A stretch of DNA of 29,215 bases from an uncultured Phascolarctobacterium sp. (GTDB lineage Bacteria; Bacillota; Negativicutes; Acidaminococcales; Acidaminococcaceae). The notes under the pieces are model-generated. The model was not told the DNA's origin and did not search any database. It saw only the letters and a list, made by a program, of their open reading frames with translations. A program made the position numbers and the translations under genes. Of this stretch, positions 7,906 through 15,469 are shown piece after piece. Positions within the stretch are counted from its first letter, which is position 1, and each line of letters opens with the position of its first letter. Where the stretch lies: positions 1-29,215 of the forward strand of contig UQXH01000021.1 of NCBI GenBank assembly GCA_900545025.1. The letters are read 5' to 3'.

Positions 7906-10900
7906 TCAGGCAAGAGGAGTAATTTCCAGCAGGCAGTCGCCGCTGTCCACGCGTTCGCCTGCAGCTACATGGATGACGCTGACGCTGCCGTCGATAGGAG
8001 CAGAAAGGGTGGTTTCCATCTTCATGGCTTCCGTTACGATAAGCGGCGTCCCTTTGGTTACCTGCTGACCGGGTTGAACCAGCACTTTTACTACTGAGCC
8101 GGACAGTGAAGCGCCGATTTGGCCGATAGCTGATTTGTCGGCTTTCTTACGGCTGACATTTGTTGTTTTGGCATTGCGGTCTTTAACCTCTATTTCACGG
8201 GGCAGACCGTTAAATTCAAAGGATACGGTACGCATACCGCTGGCATTAGCTTCCGAGATATGGTCCAGCTTGATAATCAGGACTTTACCCTGTTCGATTT
8301 CAACGCGTATTTCTTCTCCCGGTTTCATACCGAAGAAGAAGGTAGGCGTATCAAGGACGGAAACATCGCCGAAATTATTATAACGTTCTACCCAGTCGGT
8401 AAATACCTTTGGATAGAGGCAATAGGAGCTGACTGCTTCATCAGTCGTAGGAGCGCCGATTTCTTCCAGTTTGGCGCGTACTGCGTCAAAGTCTGCCGGA
8501 GGCAGCACCGCACCGGGACGTACAGTGATGGTAGAACGGCCTTTGAGGATGATTTTTTGCAGTTTTTCCGGGAATCCCTGGTAGGGTACGCCGATGCGTC
8601 CTTCAAAGAATTCTACTACAGATGCCGGGAAGTCCAAAACGTCGCCTTTAGCGTAAACATCTTCTTCGGTCAGGTCGTTTTGTACCATAAAGAGCGCCAT
8701 GTCGCCGACAATCTTGGAAGAAGGAGTTACCTTGATAAGATCGCCGAACATCATGGAAACGCGATGGTACATATCTTTTACTTCTTCCCAGCGATGGATG
8801 AGGCCAAGAGCCTGAGCCTGCTGCTTGAGGTTGGTATACTGGCCGCCGGGCATTTCGTGTACATAAACTTCAGGATTGGGGAAGTTTTCCGTTTTGTCGG
8901 CAGCTCTGTAATATGGGCGCACGGTTTCCCAGTAACGTGACAGTTCATTCATGGCATCTACATCAAGATGCGGCTGACGCGGATGACCGCTGAGTGCGTA
9001 ATAAAGGCTGCTGCCGCTGGGCTGGGAGGTACCGCTGCTCATGGCGCTCATGGCAGTATCGACGATATCGACGCCGGCATCTATTGCGCGGGCATAGGTA
9101 TAGATAGCGTTGCCGCTGCCTTCATGGGTATGCAGGTGGATAGGTACGCCTACATAGGATTTCAGGCTGCTTACCAGACGGAAAGCTGCTTCCGGTTTTA
9201 AAAGGCCTGCCATGTCTTTGATGGCGATGATATTGGCGCCGGCTTTTTCCAGTTCCTGTGCCATATTCACATAGTATTTGAGGTCGTATTTATCGCGGCT
9301 GGGGTCAAGAATATCGCCGGTATAGCATAAAGCTGCTTCGGCTACCTTGCCGGTTTCACGGACGGTATCGATGGAAAGACGCATATTATCCAGACCATTT
9401 AAGCTGTCAAAGATACGGAAGATATCTATGCCGTTTTTCGCGGCCAGTCTGATGAATTCTTTAACTACATTATCGGGATAGCTGGTGTAGCCTACGGCAT
9501 TTGCGCCGCGCAGCAGCATCTGCAGCATGATGTTGGGAGCTGCTTCTCTGAACTGCGCCAGACGCTGCCAGGGGCTTTCGTCCAGGAAACGGTAAGCAAC
9601 GTCAAAAGTAGCGCCGCCCCAGCATTCAAAGGAGAAAAGGTTGGGCAGCTTGCCTGCGGTGTCGCGCATTACTTTCAGCATATCATTTGTGCGCAGACGG
9701 GTTGCAAACAGCGACTGATGAGCATCACGGAAGGTGGTATCAGTGATTAACACTTCCTTCTGATCCATTACCCAGTCAGCCAGTCCTTCGGCGCCGCGCG
9801 CGTCGAGGATGTGTTTGGCGCCTAATGCCGGAGTGCCGGTAAAGGGCCTGGGCATATTAAGCGGAGCAAAGTCAGGCTTTGGCTGTACGCCGACATTGGA
9901 ATAACCGTTGACGGTGATGTCGGCAATGTAGCTTAAAAGCTTGGTGCCGCGGTCTAAAGTTTTGGGGAAGATAAACAGCTCGGTATTTTCATCTACAAAA
10001 TTGGTAGAATAATCGCCATTGGCAAAATGTTCGTTGAGCAGTACATTTTCCAGAAACTGGATATTGGTTTTAACTCCGCGGATGCGGAATTCTTTCAGGC
10101 AGCGCAGCATTTTGGTGATAGCAATCTGGTGGGTAAGGCCCCAGGTAGTTGCTTTAACCAGCAGAGAATCATAGTACGGAGTTATCACAGAGCCGGTGAA
10201 GGCGTTGCCGCCGTCCAGACGTATGCCGAAGCCGCCGCCGCTGCGGTAAGCAATCAGCTTGCCGGTGTCGGGCATAAAGTTATTTGACGGGTCTTCAGTA
10301 GTGATGCGGCATTGGATAGCATGGCCGTGATAACGGATATCCTCCTGATGCGGGATGGCAATTTCAGGGTCATGGAGGGCATAACCTTCGGCAATCTTAA
10401 TTTGGGACTGCACGATATCGATGCCGGTGATTTCTTCGGTAACGGTGTGTTCTACCTGGATACGCGGGTTTACTTCGATGAAATAGAATTTACCGTCGCC
10501 GGTAGCTAAAAATTCTACGGTGCCGGCGCTGATATAATTGACGTTCTTCATCAGTTTTACCGCCGCGTCGCATATAGCCTGACGCTGTTCTACAGGCAGA
10601 GAGAAAGCGGGAGCAATCTCTACCAGCTTCTGATGACGGCGCTGCACGGAGCAGTCGCGCTCAAAAAGGTGTACCAGGTTGCCGTACTGGTCGCCGATAA
10701 TCTGTACTTCGATATGTTTAGGGTCCTGGAGATATTTTTCCAGATAGATTTCATCGCTGCCGAAAGCTTTTTTCGCTTCGCTGCGGGCCATGTCGTAGGC
10801 GGAGGGAACTTCTTCAGCGCTGTGCACTACGCGCATGCCGCGTCCGCCGCCGCCGTTAACTGCTTTAATAATGATAGGATAGCCGTATTGTTCGCCGAAT

Positions 10901-11346
10901 TTCAGAACTTCTTCTACGGATTCGACGTTGCCGTTGCTGCCGGGAATCATGGGGATGCCGGCCAGCTCAGCCTGATGACGGGCGTTTAATTTATCACCGA
11001 ACATAATCAGGTGTTCCAGACGCGGCCCAATGAAAACAAAGCCTTCTTCTTCGCAGCGACGGGCCAGATTGCTGTTTTCAGACAAAAAGCCGTAGCCGGG
11101 ATGGATGGCGTCGACGTCATGTTCTTTGGCAATTTTGAGGATGCCTTCAATATCAAGATACGCCTCGGTAGGGCTTTTGCTTTCGCCTACCAGGTAAGCT
11201 TCGTCTGCTTTGTTGCGGTGCAGGGACATGGTATCTTCTTTGGAATATATAGCAACGGTACGTATACCTAATTCATTGCAGGCACGAAAAACACGGATAG
11301 CGATTTCGCCGCGGTTAGCCACTAAGACAGTTTTTATTTTTTGCAT
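7906..11346 (-). CDS. pyc: Pyruvate carboxylase
   Basis: A biotin-dependent, ATP-driven cytoplasmic enzyme that carboxylates pyruvate to oxaloacetate, feeding the C4-dicarboxylate branch and gluconeogenesis. It is a complete single-chain form of 1146 aa. The biotin carboxylase domain (about 1-450) carries VLVANRGEIAIRVFRA, the NGGGGRGM glycine loop, FERDCSVQRRHQK and EVNPRIQVEHTVTE. The carboxyltransferase domain (about 530-800) has DTTFRDAHQS (Asp536), the carbamylated lysine candidate Lys710 in IAIKDMAGLL and the metal-binding HLHTH. A pyruvate carboxylase-type linker domain follows. The C-terminal biotinyl domain has EAMKMET with biotin-acceptor Lys1109. ATG at 11346 follows AAGGAGG. It is a single-gene unit with its own promoter and terminator. 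Confidence 0.97.
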   Translation of the reverse strand: MQKIKTVLVANRGEIAIRVFRACNELGIRTVAIYSKEDTMSLHRNKADEAYLVGESKSPTEAYLDIEGILKIAKEHDVDAIHPGYGFLSENSNLARRCEEEGFVFIGPRLEHLIMFGDKLNARHQAELAGIPMIPGSNGNVESVEEVLKFGEQYGYPIIIKAVNGGGGRGMRVVHSAEEVPSAYDMARSEAKKAFGSDEIYLEKYLQDPKHIEVQIIGDQYGNLVHLFERDCSVQRRHQKLVEIAPAFSLPVEQRQAICDAAVKLMKNVNYISAGTVEFLATGDGKFYFIEVNPRIQVEHTVTEEITGIDIVQSQIKIAEGYALHDPEIAIPHQEDIRYHGHAIQCRITTEDPSNNFMPDTGKLIAYRSGGGFGIRLDGGNAFTGSVITPYYDSLLVKATTWGLTHQIAITKMLRCLKEFRIRGVKTNIQFLENVLLNEHFANGDYSTNFVDENTELFIFPKTLDRGTKLLSYIADITVNGYSNVGVQPKPDFAPLNMPRPFTGTPALGAKHILDARGAEGLADWVMDQKEVLITDTTFRDAHQSLFATRLRTNDMLKVMRDTAGKLPNLFSFECWGGATFDVAYRFLDESPWQRLAQFREAAPNIMLQMLLRGANAVGYTSYPDNVVKEFIRLAAKNGIDIFRIFDSLNGLDNMRLSIDTVRETGKVAEAALCYTGDILDPSRDKYDLKYYVNMAQELEKAGANIIAIKDMAGLLKPEAAFRLVSSLKSYVGVPIHLHTHEGSGNAIYTYARAIDAGVDIVDTAMSAMSSGTSQPSGSSLYYALSGHPRQPHLDVDAMNELSRYWETVRPYYRAADKTENFPNPEVYVHEMPGGQYTNLKQQAQALGLIHRWEEVKDMYHRVSMMFGDLIKVTPSSKIVGDMALFMVQNDLTEEDVYAKGDVLDFPASVVEFFEGRIGVPYQGFPEKLQKIILKGRSTITVRPGAVLPPADFDAVRAKLEEIGAPTTDEAVSSYCLYPKVFTDWVERYNNFGDVSVLDTPTFFFGMKPGEEIRVEIEQGKVLIIKLDHISEANASGMRTVSFEFNGLPREIEVKDRNAKTTNVSRKKADKSAIGQIGASLSGSVVKVLVQPGQQVTKGTPLIVTEAMKMETTLSAPIDGSVSVIHVAAGERVDSGDCLLEITPLA

Positions 11347-11375
11347 GATTATACCTCCTTCAGGATTACAAAATC

Positions 11376-11404
11376 ATTGTATATAAAAGTTCCTGCCTTT
11401 GCAA
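11376..11404 (-). promoter_or_regulatory. Candidate pyc promoter
   Basis: On the minus strand: TTGCAA (11399-11404), a 17-base spacer and TACAAT (11376-11381), about 30 bases before the pyc start. The match to sigma-70 consensus is moderate. The TGTATACA palindromes lie just upstream. Confidence 0.5.
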
Positions 11405-11416
11405 TAATAGAAAGAA

Positions 11417-11457
11417 ATGTATACATAATTCTTATTTCTGTCTGTACACTGTATACA
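11417..11457. promoter_or_regulatory. Paired TGTATACA palindromes, possible GntR-family operators
   Basis: ATGTATACAT (11417-11426) is a perfect 10-bp palindrome. A second TGTATACA (11450-11457) has its centre 32 bp away, close to three helical turns. A TGTACA lies between them (11443-11448). Sites with a TTGTATACAA-type core are commonly bound by FCD-type GntR regulators, and the same GTATAC core occurs twice at the ispE promoter (22060-22080). The boxes are upstream of both the pyc and ftsH promoters. Which protein binds is inferred. Confidence 0.45.
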
Positions 11458-11484
11458 AAGAAAAATAATTTACAGGTTTTTCAC

Positions 11485-11513
11485 TTGCATGTTTTTAAAG
11501 TTCGGTTTAATAT
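11485..11513 (+). promoter_or_regulatory. Candidate ftsH promoter
   Basis: TTGCAT (11485-11490), 17-base spacer, TAATAT (11508-11513), about 50 bases before the ftsH start. TATACT at 11514-11519 is an alternative -10 with a poorer -35. Confidence 0.5.
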
Positions 11514-11564
11514 TATACTAAATTAGTTGATATAGATAACATATTTACCAAGGAGATGAATATT

Positions 11565-13415
11565 TTGGGCGACAGTAAGAAACCGCAAAAACCAATGATC
11601 TATTATTATGCGATGACGCTGCTGTTTATACTTTTACTGAATACGGTAATCTTGCCGACCTTTTTCAGTCCGAAAGTAAACGAGATTTCCTATGGCAATT
11701 TCCTGCAGATGGTTGACGAAGGCAGGATTTCCAAAGTGGAAATCACCGATAATAAAATTGCTTCTGTATGTAAAGATGACGGCGAAGGCAAGATATATGT
11801 AACAGGCAGGGTGGAAGATCCCCAGCTGGTAGACCGCTTGATTAAGAGTAAGGTAGAGTTTTCACAGGTTATTCCTAAAGAAAATTCTCCTATCGTCAAT
11901 TTCTTCCTGAACTGGATTATGCCCATCATGATTTTCTTTGCGTTGGGACAGCTTTTCATGCGCTATATGGGCAACAGGATGGGCGGCAATGCCATGACCT
12001 TTGGCAAAAGCAACGCCAAGATTTATGTAGAAGCGCAGACAGGTAAGAGCTTTGCCGATGTTGCCGGACAGGATGAAGCCAAGGAAGCGTTGATGGAGCT
12101 GGTGGATTTCCTGCATAATCCCGATAAGTACAAAGCCATCGGCGCCAATATGCCGAAAGGCGCGCTCTTGGTAGGGCCTCCGGGTACAGGCAAGACGCTG
12201 CTGGCTAAAGCAGTAGCAGGTGAGGCTAAGGTGCCGTTCTTTTCTATCAGCGGCAGTGAATTTATTGAAATGTTCGTCGGTATGGGTGCGGCCAGAGTAC
12301 GCGACCTGTTCAAACAGGCGCAGGAAAAAGCTCCCTGTATCGTATTTATCGACGAGATAGACGCCATCGGTAAAAAACGCGATACCGGCAAGTTCGGCGG
12401 CAACGATGAACGCGAGCAGACCTTGAACCAGCTGCTTTCGGAAATGGACGGCTTTGACGGCAGCAAGGGCGTAGTAATCCTGGCGGCGACTAACAGGCCG
12501 GAAACGCTGGATAAGGCGCTGCTGCGTCCGGGTCGTTTTGACAGACGCGTGCCGGTAGAGCTGCCGGATTTGAAAGGACGCGAAGCTATCCTGCGTGTAC
12601 ATGCGAAAAATGTAAAAATTGCCGACAATATCGACTTTAATGCGTTGGCAAGGGCTACCTCCGGCGCTTCCGGCGCGGAACTTGCCAATATTGTCAACGA
12701 AGCGGCGCTGCGTGCCGTGAAGATGAACAGACAGTATGTAGAACAGGCCGATCTGGAAGAATCTATCGAAGTAGTCATTGCCGGTTATCAGCGTAAGGGC
12801 GCTGTTATCTCGCCGGAAGAAAAACGTGTTATTGCCTATCATGAGATTGGTCATGCCTTGGTAGCGGCCATGCAGAAAAATTCTGCTCCGGTGCATAAAA
12901 TAACCATCATTCCCCGTACTAACGGCGCTTTGGGTTATACTATGCAGATTAGTGAAAATGATTCCGTGCTGATGAAGAAAGAAGAGCTGTTCAATAAGAT
13001 TGTGACGATTACTGGTGGCCGCAGTGCTGAGGAAATCGTCTTTGGCTCTATTACCTCCGGTGCAGCTAACGACATTGAGCAGGCAACCAGGATTGCACGC
13101 AGCATGGTTACCCGTCTGGGTATGACGGATGAGTTTGATATGATGGCAACGGAGATTATGAGCAACGTATACTTAGGCGGCGACGCGTCACTGCAGTGCA
13201 GCGATGCAACTGCCGGCAAGATAGACGCCAAGGTGCTGTCTATCATTAAGGAAGCTCATGAAAAGGCGCGTCAGATTTTGCTGGAAAATCGCGAAAAGCT
13301 GGACGTATTGGCACAGTTCCTGTTAGAAAAAGAAACTATTACAGGGGAAGAATTTATGGCGCTGCTGCGTAAAGAAGAAGCTGTTGAAAACGGCAAGGAT
13401 GAACAGCAGGCATGA
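11565..13415 (+). CDS. ftsH: ATP-dependent zinc metalloprotease FtsH
   Basis: A membrane-anchored AAA+ protease that extracts and degrades misfolded membrane proteins and short-lived regulators, working as a hexamer. I choose TTG at 11565 (616 aa). AAGGAG (11550-11555) is 9 bases before it, whereas it directly abuts the alternative ATG at 11556 and leaves no spacing. Two N-terminal membrane segments (AMTLLFILLLNTVILP and WIMPIMIFFALGQLF) flank a small extracytoplasmic domain. The AAA module has GPPGTGKT (Lys210), VFIDEIDAIG and the second region of homology ending RPGRFDRR. The zinc site is HEIGH (His426-Glu427-His430) plus Asp503 in SGAANDIEQA. Length and order are standard. It is monocistronic with a strong terminator. 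Confidence 0.97.
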   Translation: MGDSKKPQKPMIYYYAMTLLFILLLNTVILPTFFSPKVNEISYGNFLQMVDEGRISKVEITDNKIASVCKDDGEGKIYVTGRVEDPQLVDRLIKSKVEFSQVIPKENSPIVNFFLNWIMPIMIFFALGQLFMRYMGNRMGGNAMTFGKSNAKIYVEAQTGKSFADVAGQDEAKEALMELVDFLHNPDKYKAIGANMPKGALLVGPPGTGKTLLAKAVAGEAKVPFFSISGSEFIEMFVGMGAARVRDLFKQAQEKAPCIVFIDEIDAIGKKRDTGKFGGNDEREQTLNQLLSEMDGFDGSKGVVILAATNRPETLDKALLRPGRFDRRVPVELPDLKGREAILRVHAKNVKIADNIDFNALARATSGASGAELANIVNEAALRAVKMNRQYVEQADLEESIEVVIAGYQRKGAVISPEEKRVIAYHEIGHALVAAMQKNSAPVHKITIIPRTNGALGYTMQISENDSVLMKKEELFNKIVTITGGRSAEEIVFGSITSGAANDIEQATRIARSMVTRLGMTDEFDMMATEIMSNVYLGGDASLQCSDATAGKIDAKVLSIIKEAHEKARQILLENREKLDVLAQFLLEKETITGEEFMALLRKEEAVENGKDEQQA

Positions 13416-13430
13416 TGTGCAGTAATTGAG

Positions 13431-13463
13431 AAAAACCACGCTTCTTTTGGAAGCGTGGTTTTT
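13431..13463. terminator. Bidirectional terminator between ftsH and the DUF523 gene
   Basis: AAAAACCACGCTTC (13431-13444), loop TTTTG, GAAGCGTGGTTTTT (13450-13463): a 14-bp perfect stem serving both convergent genes. The stop codon of the minus-strand gene overlaps its edge. Confidence 0.92.
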
Positions 13464-13950
13464 AGCTTTCTGTATCTTCTGCCAAGAGCCGAAGCAATAA
13501 TTCTTCTGTCAAATCTTCCTCGCTGTACAGTTTATAACCTTGTGCAGCTAAATACGCGGCAGCCACGCCCTGACCGGGCAAGGTAGTTTTGCTGAAACTG
13601 CCGTCGTAAACGGCATGTACGCCGCAGGATGGGCTGCGTTCTTTAAGGATGGCAGCGGTTATTTTATATTTTTTAGCGAGCTTGGCGCATACTATCGCGC
13701 CCTTACAAAAATTTTCAGTTACGTCAAGACCATTGCGGTCCAGGACGCGGCATCTGTTTTGCCATACGTCTGCACCGTTGCCATTTTGTATCTCGGCAGG
13801 CGGACGCGGTATAGGCAGCTGGCCGGCACATTCCGGGCAGATGGGGAGAAAATGACCACTGTCTTTATACTTGGTTAATAACTGACAGGGCTTGGCTTGC
13901 CCGTCAAAACGGGCAGGATTACCTAAGAGACAGGAACTTATCAGGATCAT
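13462..13950 (-). CDS. DUF523 family protein, TudS-like desulfidase candidate
   Basis: A 162-aa cytoplasmic DUF523 (YbbK) protein. Family features seen are SSCLLGNPARFDG at the N-terminus (Cys7), LPICPECAGQLPIPRPPAEI (Cys38, Cys41), VCAKLAKKYKITAAILKERSPSCG and the VHAVYDGSF turn. Characterised DUF523 members (TudS) bind a [4Fe-4S] cluster through three cysteines and remove sulfur from thiouracil. Cysteines suited to this are present, but the substrate of this copy is inferred. ATG at 13950 follows AAGGAGATA. It is transcribed divergently from the fluoride-riboswitch unit, and its 5' end lies about 20 bp from that promoter. Confidence 0.85.
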   Translation of the reverse strand: MILISSCLLGNPARFDGQAKPCQLLTKYKDSGHFLPICPECAGQLPIPRPPAEIQNGNGADVWQNRCRVLDRNGLDVTENFCKGAIVCAKLAKKYKITAAILKERSPSCGVHAVYDGSFSKTTLPGQGVAAAYLAAQGYKLYSEEDLTEELLLRLLAEDTES

Positions 13951-13972
13951 GATGTATCTCCTTATGTGCAGA

Positions 13973-14001
13973 TTGACTGATTGTCGTACTTATGGTATCT
14001 T
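13973..14001 (+). promoter_or_regulatory. Promoter of the fluoride riboswitch-crcB unit
   Basis: TTGACT (13973-13978), 17-base spacer, TATCTT (13996-14001), directly upstream of the aptamer. Confidence 0.65.
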
Positions 14002-14010
14002 AATAAAACA

Positions 14011-14066
14011 GGGAATGAGGTTCTCCCAGGATAATTAGATCCGAACCGCTTTAAGCTGATGACTTC
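14011..14066 (+). promoter_or_regulatory. Fluoride riboswitch (crcB motif) aptamer
   Basis: The conserved elements appear in order: GGGAATGAGG (14011-14020) pairing back through TTCTCCC, a small variable hairpin (GGAT/ATCC, 14029-14042), GAACCGC, a GCTT/AAGC stem (14049-14057) and the near-invariant GCTGATGACT (14055-14064). It lies directly upstream of crcB/fluC, its most common partner. Fluoride binding should keep AGC of GCTGATG in the aptamer and out of the terminator, turning expression on. Confidence 0.9.
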
Positions 14067-14100
14067 TGCTCATGGCAGGAGTATCGGCTTTTTTATTTTT
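14054..14100 (+). terminator. Fluoride-controlled terminator
   Basis: AGCTGAT (14054-14060) pairs with ATCGGCT (14083-14089), and ACTTCTGC (14062-14069) with GCAGGAGT (14075-14082). There is a single-base bulge and two G-T wobbles. The stem is followed by a T-rich run to 14100. The 5' strand overlaps the aptamer's GCTGATGACT, giving a mutually exclusive switch. Confidence 0.88.
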
Positions 14101-14119
14101 TCAGGAGGTTTTGCATAGT

Positions 14120-14494
14120 ATGGACGGAATAATCAGTATCGCTTTAGGCGGCGCTATCGGCGCCGTATGCCGTTATGCAGCAGGTAACCTGGCTGTAAAA
14201 TATTTAGGAGATGGATTGCCGTACGGTACCTTTATCATCAATCTGGCAGGATGTTTCTGTATGGGTCTGCTCATGACGCTGATTGTAGATAAAGGATTGC
14301 TGCCGACTGCCTGGCGTTTGTTTTTATGTGTGGGCTTCTTAGGCGGCTTTACCACTTTTTCTTCGTTTGGTTATGAGACGCTGACCTTGTTAACCGAGGG
14401 GAATATTTTGATGGCTGCCTGTTATGCTGCAGGCAGCACGCTTCTTGGCCTTTTAGCAGCCGGTATCGGTGTTTTGACCGCTAATATTTTTTGA
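14120..14494 (+). CDS. crcB: Fluoride ion channel CrcB/FluC
   Basis: A small dual-topology membrane channel that exports fluoride down its gradient, 124 aa with four hydrophobic segments. Family signatures are ALGGAIGAVCRY at the start, GTFIINLAGCF with the pore asparagine, and GFLGGFTTFSSFGYE, the phenylalanine/threonine/serine-rich pore and central metal-site region. ATG at 14120 is chosen. AGGAGG (14103-14108) lies 11 bases upstream, and the earlier in-frame ATG at 14072 is inside the riboswitch terminator. The single gene is presumably active as a homodimer. Its last 42 bases overlap the end of the convergent eamA-like gene. Confidence 0.96.
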   Translation: MDGIISIALGGAIGAVCRYAAGNLAVKYLGDGLPYGTFIINLAGCFCMGLLMTLIVDKGLLPTAWRLFLCVGFLGGFTTFSSFGYETLTLLTEGNILMAACYAAGSTLLGLLAAGIGVLTANIF

Positions 14495-15352
14495 AGGCAG
14501 ATTGAGGATGATTACTGAAGCGAGGATCAGCACGATACCTGCAAGCTTTTGCCAGGTTAAGGGCTCGCCGAAACAAAGTATGCCTACGCAGGCGGCAACC
14601 AGCGGTTCTACAGTAGCGAGGATGGAAGCCTGGGTTGCTTCTACCTCCTGCAGACCGCGATTATAAAGCAGGTAAGGGATAACGGCGCATAAGCCGCCGA
14701 TGCCTAAGGCTGCCAGCAGGGTCGTAATATCCCACTGGCCGTTTCCTGCACTGAAGTCCGCCAGCGGCAGGGAGGAAAGAGTACTGAAATAAAAGGTATA
14801 GGCAGAAATAGTAGCGGAAGAATATTTACGGACAGCAAATTTACCGAAAATACTGTACAGGGCGTAGCCGATACCGCTGCCAAGACCATACAGCAGGGCT
14901 GTAAAGGAAAAGTCGGCAGTGGTGTTTAAGATCCCTGTAATAAGCGCGCAGCCGCTAAAGGTCGTCAGCAGGGCGATGCCTTTAGGGATGGTAAAACGCT
15001 CATGGAACAGTACCAGCGACATCAGCATGACGAAGATGGGCGCCGTGTACAGCAAAAGGGCGGCAGCAGCTAAGGATCTGGCATTGATACAGTTAAAGTA
15101 GCAGTAGTTGAAAAAGGTGAGGCTGAGGATGCCCGTACCGATAAAAAGCCATAAATCCTGCCAGTGTACGCGGAAATATTCTTTACCTAATTTAAAAAGG
15201 ACGGCAGTGATGCATACGGCAGAGGCTAAAGAGCGCAGGGCGACAATCTGCATGGAGGAAAACCCCTGGGCAGATAAGATTTTGACGAATAAGCCGATCA
15301 GTCCCCACAGAGAGGCTGCGGCAATAATATATATATAGGCTTTGAGTTTCAT
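14453..15352 (-). CDS. EamA/DMT-superfamily transporter
   Basis: A 299-aa membrane protein with about ten hydrophobic helices in two EamA repeats. The first begins at IYIIAAASLWGLIGLFVKIL and the second at FSFTALLYGLGSGIGYALYSIFGKF. Family-typical helix ends are ALLLYTAPIFVMLMSLVLFHER and ILATVEPLVAACVGILCFGEPLTW. Members export amino acids or other small metabolites; the substrate here is unknown. ATG at 15352 is preceded by CAGGAG. The 3' end overlaps crcB by 42 bp and I see no dedicated terminator. Confidence 0.92.
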   Translation of the reverse strand: MKLKAYIYIIAAASLWGLIGLFVKILSAQGFSSMQIVALRSLASAVCITAVLFKLGKEYFRVHWQDLWLFIGTGILSLTFFNYCYFNCINARSLAAAALLLYTAPIFVMLMSLVLFHERFTIPKGIALLTTFSGCALITGILNTTADFSFTALLYGLGSGIGYALYSIFGKFAVRKYSSATISAYTFYFSTLSSLPLADFSAGNGQWDITTLLAALGIGGLCAVIPYLLYNRGLQEVEATQASILATVEPLVAACVGILCFGEPLTWQKLAGIVLILASVIILNLPSKNISGQNTDTGC

Positions 15353-15436
15353 AATATACTCCTGTAATGATGCTTCTTTTTCAGTTTAGCACAATTGACT
15401 GAGAGATTCAAAGCTTATTGCGTGCAGAAAGTAAGA

Positions 15437-15461
15437 GGGAATACGCTTAACGCGTATTCCC
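15437..15461 (-). terminator. Terminator downstream of sbcC
   Basis: GGGAATACGC (15437-15446), loop TTAAC, GCGTATTCCC (15452-15461): a perfect 10-bp stem 9 bases after the sbcC stop on the minus strand. It is followed by CTCTTACTTTC, so the T tract is poor. Confidence 0.7.
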
Positions 15462-15469
15462 TTGCTGTT

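Noticed and set aside
8260..8940. 226-aa plus-strand reading frame inside pyc
   Set aside because: It is antisense to conserved pyc sequence with no ribosome site or domain; several similar shadows run through pyc.
11862..12896. Long minus-strand reading frames (344 aa, and 251 aa at 12023-12778) inside ftsH
   Set aside because: They lie wholly antisense to an intact, motif-complete ftsH, have low-complexity compositions and no recognisable domain.
14072..14119. Upstream ATG start for crcB
   Set aside because: It lies in the fluoride-riboswitch terminator hairpin; ATG 14120 has AGGAGG and gives the normal family length.
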